DNA of 64,000 nucleotides from Clostridium puniceum. GTDB taxonomy: Bacteria; Bacillota; Clostridia; Clostridiales; Clostridiaceae. The notes under the pieces are model-generated. The model did no database searches and was not told the origin of the DNA. It saw only the letters and a list, made by a program, of their open reading frames with translations. The position numbers were made by a program, and so were the translations under genes. Location of the stretch: assembly GCF_002006345.1 (NCBI RefSeq), contig NZ_LZZM01000080.1, positions 1 to 64,000 of the forward strand. Direction: 5' to 3'. Below are positions 26,330 to 34,755 of this stretch, piece after piece. How positions within the stretch are numbered: position 1 is the first letter of the stretch; the number at the start of each line of letters is the position of its first letter.

Positions 26330-28006
26330 TTATAAGTTTTCATATATTTCTTTTAAATGTTCAGTCAATTTTACATTTTCATCATAATCAACTCTACAAT
26401 CAATAACTACTGGTACTGTTTGTTTAAACGCTTCTTTTAATGTTGGAATTAAATCTTCTGCTTTTTCAATGCTATATCCCTTCGCATTCATACTCTCTGC
26501 TAATTTTACAAAATCAGGATTTGTAAAATCCACATAGCAACTTTTCCCGTAATGATCTATTTGTTTCCACTTAATAAGACCATAGTTACTATCATTAAAT
26601 ATCAATGTTACAAATGGTGTTCCAATACGAACTGCTGTTTCAATTTCTTGACTATTCATCATAAAACCACCATCACCAGTAATTGTTAAAACATTTTTAT
26701 CTGGATTAATCAATTTTGCTGCAATTGCGCCTGGTACACCAATTCCCATGGTTGCAAATCCATTAGATATTATGCATGTATTTGGTTTATAGCACTCATA
26801 ATGACGAGCAATCCACATTTTATGTGCACCAACATCCGAAATAACTATATCATCTGGCTTCATTACCTTTCTAATATCAGCTAAAATCTTTTGCGGTTTC
26901 ATAGGAAATGATATATCCTCAAAATAGCCTGCAAACTCTGCCATAATCTTTTTCTTTATAGCTAAGGCACATTCTGGCTCTTTTTTCGCTGTAGTTCTTC
27001 TTTCTATATTTAATAGAGATTCTGAAATATCACCAACTACTTCTACCTTTGTTTGGTATAATTTATTAATATGCGCAGGTCTATTATCAATATGTATAAT
27101 TTCTATATTACCATGTGGATTCCATTTTGATGGAGCATATTCTACAATATCATAACCAACTGCTATTACAAGATCAGCTTTTTCAATTACTTTATTTACA
27201 TAATCTTTTTGTGGAATGCCAATAGTAGATATAAAATAAGGATTATCACAAGGTATAATTCCCTTTGACATCATTGTTACTACTACAGGAATCTTTAAAT
27301 CAGTTGCAAATTTAGTTAAAGCTTCACTTGCATATCCTCTTACTGCACTGCTTCCTGCTAGTATTACTGGATTTTTTGCTTTAAATATTTCTGCTGCTGC
27401 TTCTTCAATTGTTTCAAGTTCTGCAAATTCTTTTGGCGGTATCTTTTTCATCAAAGGTCTTTCATTTGAATCAACAGGCATTTTAGCTATATTTACAGGC
27501 AAATCTATATGACATGCTCCTGGTTTTTCACTTTCTGCATATTTAAATGCAATGCGAACAATTTCATTTACTGTATTAGGACGTACTATCATCTTTGTCC
27601 TCTTTGTAATTGGCTCAAACATTTTACACAAATCTAAAAATTGATGAGATGTAATATGCATTCTTTCTGTACCTACTTGTCCTGTAATGGCAATAAGTGG
27701 TGCCCCATCACTATGCGCATCTGCAACACCAGTCACTAAATTTGTTGCCCCTGGTCCAAGTGTAGCTAAACAAACACCTGCTTTTCCAGTTAATCTGCCA
27801 TATACATCAGCCATGAACGCAGCCCCCTGTTCATGTCTAGTTGTAATAAATTCAATAGAAGAATCATATACTGCATTCATGACCTCTAAATTTTCTTCCC
27901 CTGGAATACCAAATATATATTTAACCCCTTCTTCTTCTAAGCATTTAACTAGAAGCTGGGCAGTATTCAAACTTACTTGTCCTATTTCACAACTTTTTTT
28001 ATCCAT
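26330..28006 (-). CDS. alsS: Acetolactate synthase, catabolic type
   Basis: 558 residues; thiamine diphosphate enzyme that condenses two pyruvates to 2-acetolactate. Features: N-terminal catalytic Glu in TRHEQGAAFMADVYGRL, LATLGPGATNLVTGVADAHSDG, and the cofactor motif GDGGFMMNSQEIETAVRIGTPF with a following NDSNYGLI. The match is to the catabolic AlsS type: no regulatory subunit gene is beside it. No acetolactate decarboxylase gene lies next to it either. Upstream are a strong promoter, an early hairpin and GlnL-like repeats, so expression may be attenuated and nitrogen-responsive. Confidence 0.9.
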   Translation of the reverse strand: MDKKSCEIGQVSLNTAQLLVKCLEEEGVKYIFGIPGEENLEVMNAVYDSSIEFITTRHEQGAAFMADVYGRLTGKAGVCLATLGPGATNLVTGVADAHSDGAPLIAITGQVGTERMHITSHQFLDLCKMFEPITKRTKMIVRPNTVNEIVRIAFKYAESEKPGACHIDLPVNIAKMPVDSNERPLMKKIPPKEFAELETIEEAAAEIFKAKNPVILAGSSAVRGYASEALTKFATDLKIPVVVTMMSKGIIPCDNPYFISTIGIPQKDYVNKVIEKADLVIAVGYDIVEYAPSKWNPHGNIEIIHIDNRPAHINKLYQTKVEVVGDISESLLNIERRTTAKKEPECALAIKKKIMAEFAGYFEDISFPMKPQKILADIRKVMKPDDIVISDVGAHKMWIARHYECYKPNTCIISNGFATMGIGVPGAIAAKLINPDKNVLTITGDGGFMMNSQEIETAVRIGTPFVTLIFNDSNYGLIKWKQIDHYGKSCYVDFTNPDFVKLAESMNAKGYSIEKAEDLIPTLKEAFKQTVPVVIDCRVDYDENVKLTEHLKEIYENL

Positions 28007-28154
28007 CGTTTTTCTCCATTTCTAACTAATAATTTCTACCACATGAGCTTTTACTTTATAATAAAATGTCTACGCTACAATTACTTTGTGGTAAAATTCT
28101 TTCAATTTAATATTCTCAAAAATTTTATATAACCAACTTTTTATTTTTCTAGGT

Positions 28155-28207
28155 ATAAAAAAAGAGCCTTGGCATATATGCCAAAGCTCCGTTGCTTTCT
28201 AAACATT
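28155..28207 (-). ncRNA. Short attenuator-like leader of alsS
   Basis: The predicted transcript start lies near 28207. Only about 20 bases later comes a hairpin (GAGCTTTGGCATATATGCCAAGGCTC on the minus strand, 28164-28189) followed by seven T residues. Transcription from this promoter would normally end after about 50 nucleotides, about 150 bp before the alsS ATG. It could be an attenuator needing an antiterminator, or a tiny RNA. No known riboswitch aptamer fits in so short a leader. Confidence 0.65.
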
Positions 28208-28213
28208 AAACAA

Positions 28214-28242
28214 ATTATATATATTATCATTACTATAGTCAA
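28214..28242 (-). promoter_or_regulatory. Consensus sigma-A promoter upstream of alsS
   Basis: On the minus strand TTGACT (complement of 28237-28242), a 17-bp spacer and a perfect TATAAT (complement of 28214-28219). Confidence 0.85.
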
Positions 28243-28254
28243 TAAATTTTATTA

Positions 28255-28281
28255 TTTTGTGTTTTCTGTAGTTTTTTGTAG
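28255..28281. promoter_or_regulatory. Phased TTTTGT-like repeats, possible GlnL-type operator
   Basis: TTTTGT (28255-28260), TTCTGT (28264-28269) and TTTTGT (28274-28279) lie 9-10 bp apart, upstream of the alsS -35 element. The last two fit a TTTTGT-N4-TTTTGT direct repeat, the site type described for Bacillus GlnL, with one mismatch. The GlnL-like regulator gene ends 12 bp away. Confidence 0.5.
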
Positions 28282-28292
28282 CTTGTACATTT

Positions 28293-29171
28293 TTACTTTG
28301 TCATTTTAATTAATATACCTTCAATAAATTTTTTAGTATTTATCTTCCCTTGACTTCCTGACGAATTTTTTAAATATTTCATCTCTTGTTCCACTTGTTT
28401 AATTTCAAAAAGAGATGATGCATATTCCTTATATATAATATTCTCTGTATCATTTATACCTAAATCAGCTACTGAAGTCATAGCTTTATTAATTGTTCTT
28501 CTAATACGTTGTTCCATTGATCTAAAATTAATCAATGCTAACGAATCACCATATAACCTTTTTGAAACCTCCATATAAATTTCTTTTAGCTGATATGGTC
28601 TTGATGGATTCATTTGCTTTTTATTGATTATTTCTAATATTACAAGTTTTAGTTCATCAACTCCAGCTGTCCCTACAATATTTATATCAGAAAAAATTTG
28701 TATTAATTTTTCTTCTAGAGAATATTTTACTTCCTTTTTTGCATCTTTAACTTTCTCTTGAAGAACTACACTTTTAATCATTGAAATAGATTTTTCTAAT
28801 TCAACTTGCTTTTTTACATTGCTAATTACACTTACAGTCTCAATCATATTAATAGGCTTGTTCAAATAAAAAAGTATTCCACTTTTATAAGCATTGGAAA
28901 TCATTTCTACTTCTTCAACTTGAGATAACATTATAATTTTACCATTATATCCATTGTTAACAGTGTTCTTCACAATTTCAATACCATCTACCTCTGGTAA
29001 TAACAAATCAATCAAAACAATATCTGGATTTAATTCTACAATAATGTCTTGTGCCTCTTTTCCTGTCGTCAATATTGATATTACCTTTCCTAATTGATTA
29101 TTTTTGATTGTTTGCTCCAAAATTTTGCATATTGCTATATCATCATCAATAATTATAAATGTTATTTCCAT
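28293..29171 (-). CDS. GlnL/YcbB-type response regulator
   Basis: 292 residues. Receiver domain with IIDDDIAI, phosphorylation Asp in VLIDLLLPEVDG and a Lys in LNKPI. The C-terminal half (about 155-292) is not a common winged helix but matches the YcbB domain of GlnL-like regulators (VGTAGVDELKLVILEII, then PYQLKEIYMEVSKRLYG and RSMEQRIRRTINKAM). The partner kinase gene is 17 bp upstream. In Bacillus such pairs sense glutamine; here an amino acid transporter lies downstream. Confidence 0.85.
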   Translation of the reverse strand: MEITFIIIDDDIAICKILEQTIKNNQLGKVISILTTGKEAQDIIVELNPDIVLIDLLLPEVDGIEIVKNTVNNGYNGKIIMLSQVEEVEMISNAYKSGILFYLNKPINMIETVSVISNVKKQVELEKSISMIKSVVLQEKVKDAKKEVKYSLEEKLIQIFSDINIVGTAGVDELKLVILEIINKKQMNPSRPYQLKEIYMEVSKRLYGDSLALINFRSMEQRIRRTINKAMTSVADLGINDTENIIYKEYASSLFEIKQVEQEMKYLKNSSGSQGKINTKKFIEGILIKMTK

Positions 29172-29187
29172 AAAACCCCCTTAATCA

Positions 29188-30453
29188 TTAACGGTTTTCT
29201 AATTTTAAAATTGGTATTTTAACTATGAATTCTGTACCTTGGTTAATACTGCTTTTTACTTCTATTGTTCCACCTAAATCTTCTATAAGATTTTTCACAT
29301 GACACAATCCTATTCCTGTAGACATAGCCCCAGTATCATTATTAAATTTAGTTGAAAATCCAACATTAAATATATATGGTAATATATCTTCGTCAATTCC
29401 TGTTCCATCATCTGAAACTAAAAGCAATAATTTTTCTTCTGATATTTCTCCAATTACACTTATTATATTTTTACTAATACAAGCTTCAATTGCATTAATA
29501 ATTAAATTATTTAAAATAGAGAATATATCATAATACCTTTTAATATAATAATCCTTTTCTAATTTAAATTCTATATAAACATTAGCATTAAAACTCTCTA
29601 TCTGCCTTTTCGTATTATCAGATATTATAGAAAAAATTTCCGAGATAGACATATATTCTGTTTTTTCCACATTTTCTATTAATTGATTAATTCCCTTGAG
29701 TACACGATCATTATTTTTACGAATTTCATGAGCATTTTGCGCAATTGCTAATGCTTTAGTTGAAACTTGTGATTTACCTTTAGTCAATTCATATAAATTA
29801 TATGCGTCTTTCATAACATTATTTAAATCATTAGTAGATTTCTGCAAATAAAATGCTTCAGCATGTATCTTTGAAACCATTAAATTTAATTCTGAATAAC
29901 GCTTTTGGTGTTCAGCTTTTTTAATATATAATTTTTGATAATTATATATTAAAAAAGCTATACATTGAATAGATGCTCTAATAAATCCAGTAATTAAAAT
30001 CACCTTTATAGTTGATATAGAAAACATACTTCTGACTAATATCTCTATAATATTACATATTATATCAAAACATATTAAATGAAAAAATAAGTTCACTATG
30101 GATTTATTAGCCTTATTCAAAGGAAACATTGTTCCTAGAATTCCATAAGAAATATAAAATATAACTGCTGGAATAAACTGAATTATAAGATCATTGGAAT
30201 ACATATCCGAAGATCTTATTAATCCAATACTACGTATAAATGCAGTAAAAATACCAGCAATTATTCCAATTAAAAATGGATATATTTTTTTACTAATAGA
30301 AAATATAAAGCCAATTGCAATAACTCCAAGACTTAAAACGAATTTACTATTAAAAGGATAAATATATATTTGAGCAAAAATACTGATCATAATAGAAAAA
30401 AGTATACTATTTTTCAAACAAATTTTAGTTTTAACTTTTAATTTTTCTTTCAT
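29188..30453 (-). CDS. GlnK/YcbA-type sensor histidine kinase
   Basis: 421 residues: about six N-terminal membrane helices (residues 15-165), a coiled linker, a His region (NAHEIRKNNDRV) and a HATPase domain (LNNLIINAIEACI, SDDGTGIDEDILPYIF, STGIGLCHVKNLIEDLGG). This layout matches the GlnK/YcbA-like kinases. The ATG overlaps the stop of the truncated CMD gene by 4 bp (ATGA) with no independent ribosome binding site visible, so translation is probably coupled to that fragment. Confidence 0.85.
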   Translation of the reverse strand: MKEKLKVKTKICLKNSILFSIMISIFAQIYIYPFNSKFVLSLGVIAIGFIFSISKKIYPFLIGIIAGIFTAFIRSIGLIRSSDMYSNDLIIQFIPAVIFYISYGILGTMFPLNKANKSIVNLFFHLICFDIICNIIEILVRSMFSISTIKVILITGFIRASIQCIAFLIYNYQKLYIKKAEHQKRYSELNLMVSKIHAEAFYLQKSTNDLNNVMKDAYNLYELTKGKSQVSTKALAIAQNAHEIRKNNDRVLKGINQLIENVEKTEYMSISEIFSIISDNTKRQIESFNANVYIEFKLEKDYYIKRYYDIFSILNNLIINAIEACISKNIISVIGEISEEKLLLLVSDDGTGIDEDILPYIFNVGFSTKFNNDTGAMSTGIGLCHVKNLIEDLGGTIEVKSSINQGTEFIVKIPILKLENR

Positions 30454-30662
30454 TGTGCTATCAGTGATGCTACTACTGCAATTTCTTTTGATTTTAAATC
30501 CAGTCCTTCTCTTGAATATATATCACCAAAGCTATATTCTATAATGTATTTTCCTAAGCCTGGACATATATCCTTTAAATTATTTTCTACTTCCAGTCTT
30601 GCTTTTCCATCTATCTCAAGTAATTTTTTATATCCTCTTTCAAATCTACTTTCCTTCTCCAT
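30450..30662 (-). pseudogene. Truncated carboxymuconolactone decarboxylase (CMD) family gene
   Basis: The ATG at 30662 has GGAGG nine bases upstream and gives 70 residues that match only the N-terminal half of a CMD/AhpD-like protein (RFERGYKKLLEIDG, LKDICPGLGKYIIEYSFGDIYSR, LDLKSKEIAVVASLIAQ). It stops exactly where the family continues with its second helix pair (usually about 110-130 residues in all). The gene overlaps merR upstream by about 17 bp and glnK-like downstream by 4 bp. Confidence 0.75.
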
Positions 30663-31029
30663 TAATCTGTTCCTCCATTTCATTATAAATCCCAATTTTC
30701 TTTTTAACATAATTTCTTGCTTCTAATAATTTATCAATTTCTGTATTTATTGTTTCCAAATGCTCCTTCATAATATGTTTTCTTTCTGAAACTGTACAAT
30801 CTCCCATATGCCTTAATCTTGCATATTCTTTCATCTTATTTATATTCATTCTAGTTTCTCTAAGCCTGTTTATTACGTCAAGCCATTTTAAATCCTGTTC
30901 ACTATAAACTCTTTTTCCCGATGAGTTTCTTTTTATATCCTTAATAAGTCCAATACTTTCATAATATCTAAGTGTATGAGGTTTTAATTTAGTCAATTTT
31001 GACACCCCACTTATTTCTAGTTCTAACAT
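30646..31029 (-). CDS. MerR-family transcription regulator
   Basis: 127 residues with an N-terminal MerR winged helix (ISGVSKLTKLKPHTLRYYESIGLIKDI, then GKRVYSEQDLKWLDVINRLRETRM) and a long C-terminal dimerisation helix. There is no Cys cluster for metal binding, so an organic or redox effector is more likely. AGGAGG precedes the ATG. It is autogenously placed behind a MerR-style promoter with a 19-bp spacer and leads a transcript that continues into the CMD fragment and the kinase gene. Confidence 0.9.
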   Translation of the reverse strand: MLELEISGVSKLTKLKPHTLRYYESIGLIKDIKRNSSGKRVYSEQDLKWLDVINRLRETRMNINKMKEYARLRHMGDCTVSERKHIMKEHLETINTEIDKLLEARNYVKKKIGIYNEMEEQINGEGK

Positions 31030-31050
31030 AAACTTCCTCCTAGTAAAAAA

Positions 31051-31081
31051 AGAATATCACTTAAAGTTCACTTTAAGTCAA
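31051..31081 (-). promoter_or_regulatory. MerR-type promoter with 19-bp spacer and central dyad
   Basis: On the minus strand TTGACT (complement of 31076-31081) and TATTCT (complement of 31051-31056) are 19 bp apart, the overlong spacing of MerR-activated promoters. The spacer region holds the perfect dyad ACTTAAAGT-ga-ACTTTAAGT (31059-31078). Confidence 0.85.
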
Positions 31082-31172
31082 TAATAAAATTATTTTACTT
31101 ATTATACCAAGCATACTTTTTTAAGTATAGGAGAAAATTAAATGAATATAAAAATAAGAGAGGTGTACTGTA

Positions 31173-31808
31173 ATGAAAAAAATTTTTAGAACTTTATCAT
31201 TGTTTATGTTATTTATCACATTTTTACTGCCTGTTAAGGTCTTTGCCATGGACACTGATATTCCCTTAAAGAATTCTATAGTAAATCTTAAGATGGCTGA
31301 AAGAAAACTTTGGATTGATCATGTTGGATGGACCCGAAGTTTTATTATTTCTGATTTAGCATCACTTCCTGATAAAGATGTTACTCTTCAAAGATTACTT
31401 AAAAATCAAGATGATATTGGTGCTTCAATAAAGCCTTATTATGGAGAAGATGGTGGAAATAAGCTTTCACAACTTTTAAGAGAGCATATTTCACTTGGAG
31501 GTCAAGTTGTTGATGCTGCTAAAAGCAATAATAAAGCAGCCTTAGATAAATATAATAATTTATGGTACAAAAATGCAGATGAAATTTCTGACTTTCTGTC
31601 TAGTGCAAATAAAAATTTATCTAATTCAGAATTAAAAGATATGTTACATAAACACTTGGATTTAGTCACTGCTCAAGTGGTTGCTAGAATAAATAAAGAC
31701 TGGAAAGCTGATATTGAAAATTATGATAAAGGTGAAGATCATATGATTAAGTTTGCTGATATAATTTCAAATGGAATTGTTAAGCAATTTCCTGAAAAAT
31801 TTGCTTAA
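31173..31808 (+). CDS. Secreted protein of unknown function
   Basis: 211 residues with a clear signal peptide (cleavage after VKVFA, residue 25). The mature part is all-helical and carries a family pattern seen in secreted Firmicutes proteins, sometimes misannotated as acetylglutamate kinase or glycosyltransferase: ERKLWIDHVGWTRSFIISD, LLREHISLGGQVVDAAKS, WYKNADEISDFL and a C-terminal GIVKQFPEKF. His residues at conserved helix positions could bind a metal or haem, but this is speculation. GAGAGG precedes the ATG. It is divergent from merR. Confidence 0.75.
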   Translation: MKKIFRTLSLFMLFITFLLPVKVFAMDTDIPLKNSIVNLKMAERKLWIDHVGWTRSFIISDLASLPDKDVTLQRLLKNQDDIGASIKPYYGEDGGNKLSQLLREHISLGGQVVDAAKSNNKAALDKYNNLWYKNADEISDFLSSANKNLSNSELKDMLHKHLDLVTAQVVARINKDWKADIENYDKGEDHMIKFADIISNGIVKQFPEKFA

Positions 31809-31822
31809 TATATACTTTGGTT

Positions 31823-31845
31823 TAGGGCTCCTTTAAGAAGCCCTA
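31823..31845 (+). terminator. Weak terminator after the secreted protein gene
   Basis: A 7-bp stem TAGGGCT/AGCCCTA follows the stop by 15 bp; the tail is AT-rich rather than a T run. Confidence 0.5.
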
Positions 31846-31934
31846 ATTATTATAGTCTAATTTTATGCATTCCTTTATAAGTTCTATTTTTAATAATAAT
31901 CATCATATACCATAATTTTTTTGTTAATAAATTT

Positions 31935-32095
31935 CTATCCCTTCTTGTTTAATGCCATAATAAGTTCATTTGCTATTGGAATTGCCTTTGTAAGTATAGC
32001 ATTAACATTAAATGATTCATAAAAAATTCATTTGAAATATTTAATATAACTTCTCTTATAGGCTGAATTTCATATTTACTTTGACCGTCTATCAT
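31935..32095 (-). pseudogene. Small degraded gene, frameshifted
   Basis: An ATG at 32095 with AGGAGAAG upstream opens a 40-residue frame (MIDGQSKYEIQPIREVILNI, stop at 31973). The next frame carries on with NVNAILTKAIPIANELIMAL to a TAG at 31935, which reads as the natural continuation after one frameshift. The joined protein would be about 53 residues. Family not recognised. Confidence 0.4.
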
Positions 32096-32155
32096 CAACT
32101 TCTCCTATTTCTGATTACTTCACATAATAGCTACTTTTTCAATAATTACTTTTGT

Positions 32156-34063
32156 TTATAATTCTTTATTTTTAATTTCCTTACTAATTCTTTCAATCAA
32201 ATCCTCTAATTTTAAAGTCCCTTCATCTCCATTTTTTCTACTGCGCAATGAAACTTTGTTCTCTTTTTTCTCCTTTTCTCCAATGATAATAATATAAGGA
32301 ACTCTTTCATTTCTAGCTTCTCTTATTTTATATCCTATCTTTTCATCTTTATAATCTATTTCAATTCTTATTCCATTTATATTCAATTCCTTTTTAATAC
32401 TGTCACAATAATCATTGAATTTATTTGATATAGGTAGAACTTTTACTTGAACTGGAGCAATCCATGTTGGGAATTTTCCTGCAAAATGTTCAATTAATAT
32501 ACCTATGAATCTTTCTATACTTCCAAATATTACTCTATGAATAACTATTGGTTTATGTTTTTCTCCATCACTTCCAATATAGTCTAATTCAAATCTTTGA
32601 GGTAATTGGAAATCTAATTGAATTGTTCCACATTGCCATGTTCTTCCTATGCTATCCTCAAGGTGAAAGTCTATTTTAGGTCCATAAAAGGCTCCATCAC
32701 CTTCATTAACCTTATAATTTAAGTTCAACTCATCTAATGCACCTTTTAAAGAACTTTCTGCAAACCACCAATCTTCATCACTTCCCATAGAATCCTCTGG
32801 TCTTGTAGAAAGTTCAAGGTTATATTTGAATCCAAATTTTGAATATACCTTATCAATAAGATCAATAACTCCTTTTATTTCTGATTTTATTTGATTTGGT
32901 AACATAAATATATGAGCATCATCTTGAGTAAACGCTCTTACTCTCATAAGTCCATGTAATGCTCCTGAAAGTTCATGCCTATGAACTCTTCCAAGTTCAC
33001 CTACTCTCATTGGAAAATCTCTATATGAATGAGCTTCAGATTTATAAACTAACATTCCTCCAGGGCAGTTCATTGGTTTTAATGCAAATTCTTCCTCATC
33101 AATCATTGAAGTATACATATTTTCTTTATAATGATACCAATGTCCTGAAGTTTCCCATAACTTTTTATTAAGCATTATTGGTGTTTCAATCTCAACATAA
33201 CCTGCTTCTGAATGCAGCTTTCTCCAAAAATCAATTAAAGTATTTTTAAGAATTACCCCTTTAGGCAAGAAAAATGGAAATCCTGGACCTTCGTTAGTAA
33301 AAGTAAATAATTTCAAATCCTTTCCTAACTTTCTATGATCTCTTTTTTTAGCTTCCTCTAAATTATGCAAATGACTTTCTAATTCTGTTTTATTAGAAAA
33401 TGCTACACCATATACTCTTTGTAGCATCTTATTCTTCTCATTACCTCTCCAATATGCTCCAGCTACGCTTGTTAATTTAAATGCTTTAACATATTTTGTA
33501 GAAGGAATATGAGGACCTCTACAAAGATCAATATAATCTCCCTGCTTATACAAAGATATATCTTCACCTTCTGGTAAATCATTAATAAGCTCTATTTTGT
33601 ACGTTTCTCCTTTTTCCTCCATTAGCCTTATTGCTTCTTTTCTAGAAACATCAATTTTCTCAAATTTTAAATTTTCATTAATTATATTATTCATTTCTGC
33701 TTCAATCTTATTTAAATCTTCAGCACTTAATGGATTTTCAATATCAAAATCATAATAAAATCCATTTTCTATTGAAGGTCCTATAGCAAGTTTTGAATTA
33801 TTATAAATTCTCTTAACTGCTTGAGCCATAATATGAGAAGTAGAATGTCTAATTACTTCAACTGCTTTTTCATCATCATATGTTAAAATGCTTACCTCAT
33901 CATTGTCTTTTAGTTTATAATTTAAATCTACTAAGGTACCATTTACTTCTCCTACTATTGCTGATTTAGCTAAATTTTTGCTAATTGAATTTGCAAGATC
34001 ATAAATATTAGAATCCTCATATATTTCTTTTATTGATCCATCTTTAAGTTTTATACTTATCAT
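32156..34063 (-). CDS. thrS: Threonyl-tRNA synthetase
   Basis: 635 residues, full length for bacterial ThrRS. Order: TGS domain (1-60), editing domain with HSTSHIMAQAVKRIY (His pair) and CRGPHIPSTKYVKAFKL, class II catalytic core with motif 2 (MRVRAFTQDDAHIF), the zinc Cys in LKPMNCPGGM, His ligands near HELSGALHGL and motif 3 (HRVIFGSIERFIGI), then the anticodon-binding domain. AAAAGGAGG precedes the ATG. It is controlled by the T-box leader just upstream. Confidence 0.97.
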   Translation of the reverse strand: MISIKLKDGSIKEIYEDSNIYDLANSISKNLAKSAIVGEVNGTLVDLNYKLKDNDEVSILTYDDEKAVEVIRHSTSHIMAQAVKRIYNNSKLAIGPSIENGFYYDFDIENPLSAEDLNKIEAEMNNIINENLKFEKIDVSRKEAIRLMEEKGETYKIELINDLPEGEDISLYKQGDYIDLCRGPHIPSTKYVKAFKLTSVAGAYWRGNEKNKMLQRVYGVAFSNKTELESHLHNLEEAKKRDHRKLGKDLKLFTFTNEGPGFPFFLPKGVILKNTLIDFWRKLHSEAGYVEIETPIMLNKKLWETSGHWYHYKENMYTSMIDEEEFALKPMNCPGGMLVYKSEAHSYRDFPMRVGELGRVHRHELSGALHGLMRVRAFTQDDAHIFMLPNQIKSEIKGVIDLIDKVYSKFGFKYNLELSTRPEDSMGSDEDWWFAESSLKGALDELNLNYKVNEGDGAFYGPKIDFHLEDSIGRTWQCGTIQLDFQLPQRFELDYIGSDGEKHKPIVIHRVIFGSIERFIGILIEHFAGKFPTWIAPVQVKVLPISNKFNDYCDSIKKELNINGIRIEIDYKDEKIGYKIREARNERVPYIIIIGEKEKKENKVSLRSRKNGDEGTLKLEDLIERISKEIKNKEL

Positions 34064-34099
34064 AACTTATTACCTCCTTTTACAATATTTTATTAATTT

Positions 34100-34396
34100 T
34101 TATACAAAAAAAGCATTCATCCCAGCTTGGGACGAATGCATAATATCCGTGGTTCCACCCAAATTGAATTAAACTAATTCAATTCTTCTCAAATATTTTA
34201 ACGACTTCCACCGATGGCATTTTGCTAATTATAGCTAATCAACCATAGCTCCAGGGTAGTTTTTCTCATAGTCATATTTAGAAATGCTTACAGTCGGTGG
34301 CATCTCCTCTCTGAAAACTGTAGTCTATAATACTTGTCCCTTTCATTGCTTATTTTATATTAAATTCTAAAGAGTTTTGTGCACTAGCTCTTATTG
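34100..34396 (-). ncRNA. T-box leader RNA of thrS
   Basis: Minus-strand leader with stem I (AGAGAGGAGATGCCACCGACTG), a region AACTACCCTGGAGCT in which ACC (Thr) is the probable specifier, the T-box GGGTGGAACCACGG (complement of 34147-34160), and a terminator hairpin (GCATTC.TCCCA stem, 34113-34139) ending in seven T. Uncharged tRNA-Thr should favour read-through into thrS. Confidence 0.93.
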
Positions 34397-34402
34397 TGAT
34401 AA

Positions 34403-34431
34403 ATAATATCACTTTTGTAACATGTTGTAAA
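34403..34431 (-). promoter_or_regulatory. Sigma-A promoter of the thrS leader
   Basis: On the minus strand TTTACA (complement of 34426-34431), a 17-bp spacer and TATTAT (complement of 34403-34408), placed just before the T-box leader. The stretch from here to 34620 shows nothing else recognisable. Confidence 0.75.
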
Positions 34432-34620
34432 TAGTTTTTATTATTTTAATAAAATTTACTTATCATATAAGTTTACATTAACAGAGGGATAAAGTAAGCA
34501 TCTAAGTATATACTATAAATTTTAGTTCTCATATATAATTTTATTATGCTCTAGATCATTTCCTCTGACACCTCTAACTCAAGTTATTTCCTATATTTAT
34601 ACATTAGTAACATATATAAA

Positions 34621-34737
34621 TTAGACTTTTAGCATGAAAATATTATTAATAACCTTTGAAATAACACGTTCTAGATCTTCAGTTTCGCCAGTTGTTAAAT
34701 CAACTAATTCTATTCCAGCAAAAGTAAATGCAACCAT
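34621..34737 (-). pseudogene. Internal fragment of an amino acid permease (APC family)
   Basis: The minus-strand frame reads MVAFTFAGIELVDLTTGETED followed by LERVISKVINNI. This is the conserved FxGIExxxxxxGETxDPxxxIPKAI region of APC-superfamily amino acid permeases. Only 38 codons survive of about 450, with no ribosome binding site. It sits between the thrS promoter and the AraC gene end, marking a deletion scar. Confidence 0.7.
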
Positions 34738-34755
34738 TGGGATAAAACATTTTAT

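Noticed and set aside
28155-28207. Leader peptide MFRKQRSFGIYAKAL across the alsS hairpin
   Set aside because: No ribosome binding site, no run of codons for a regulating amino acid, and stems in coding phase can occur by chance; kept only as a remark.
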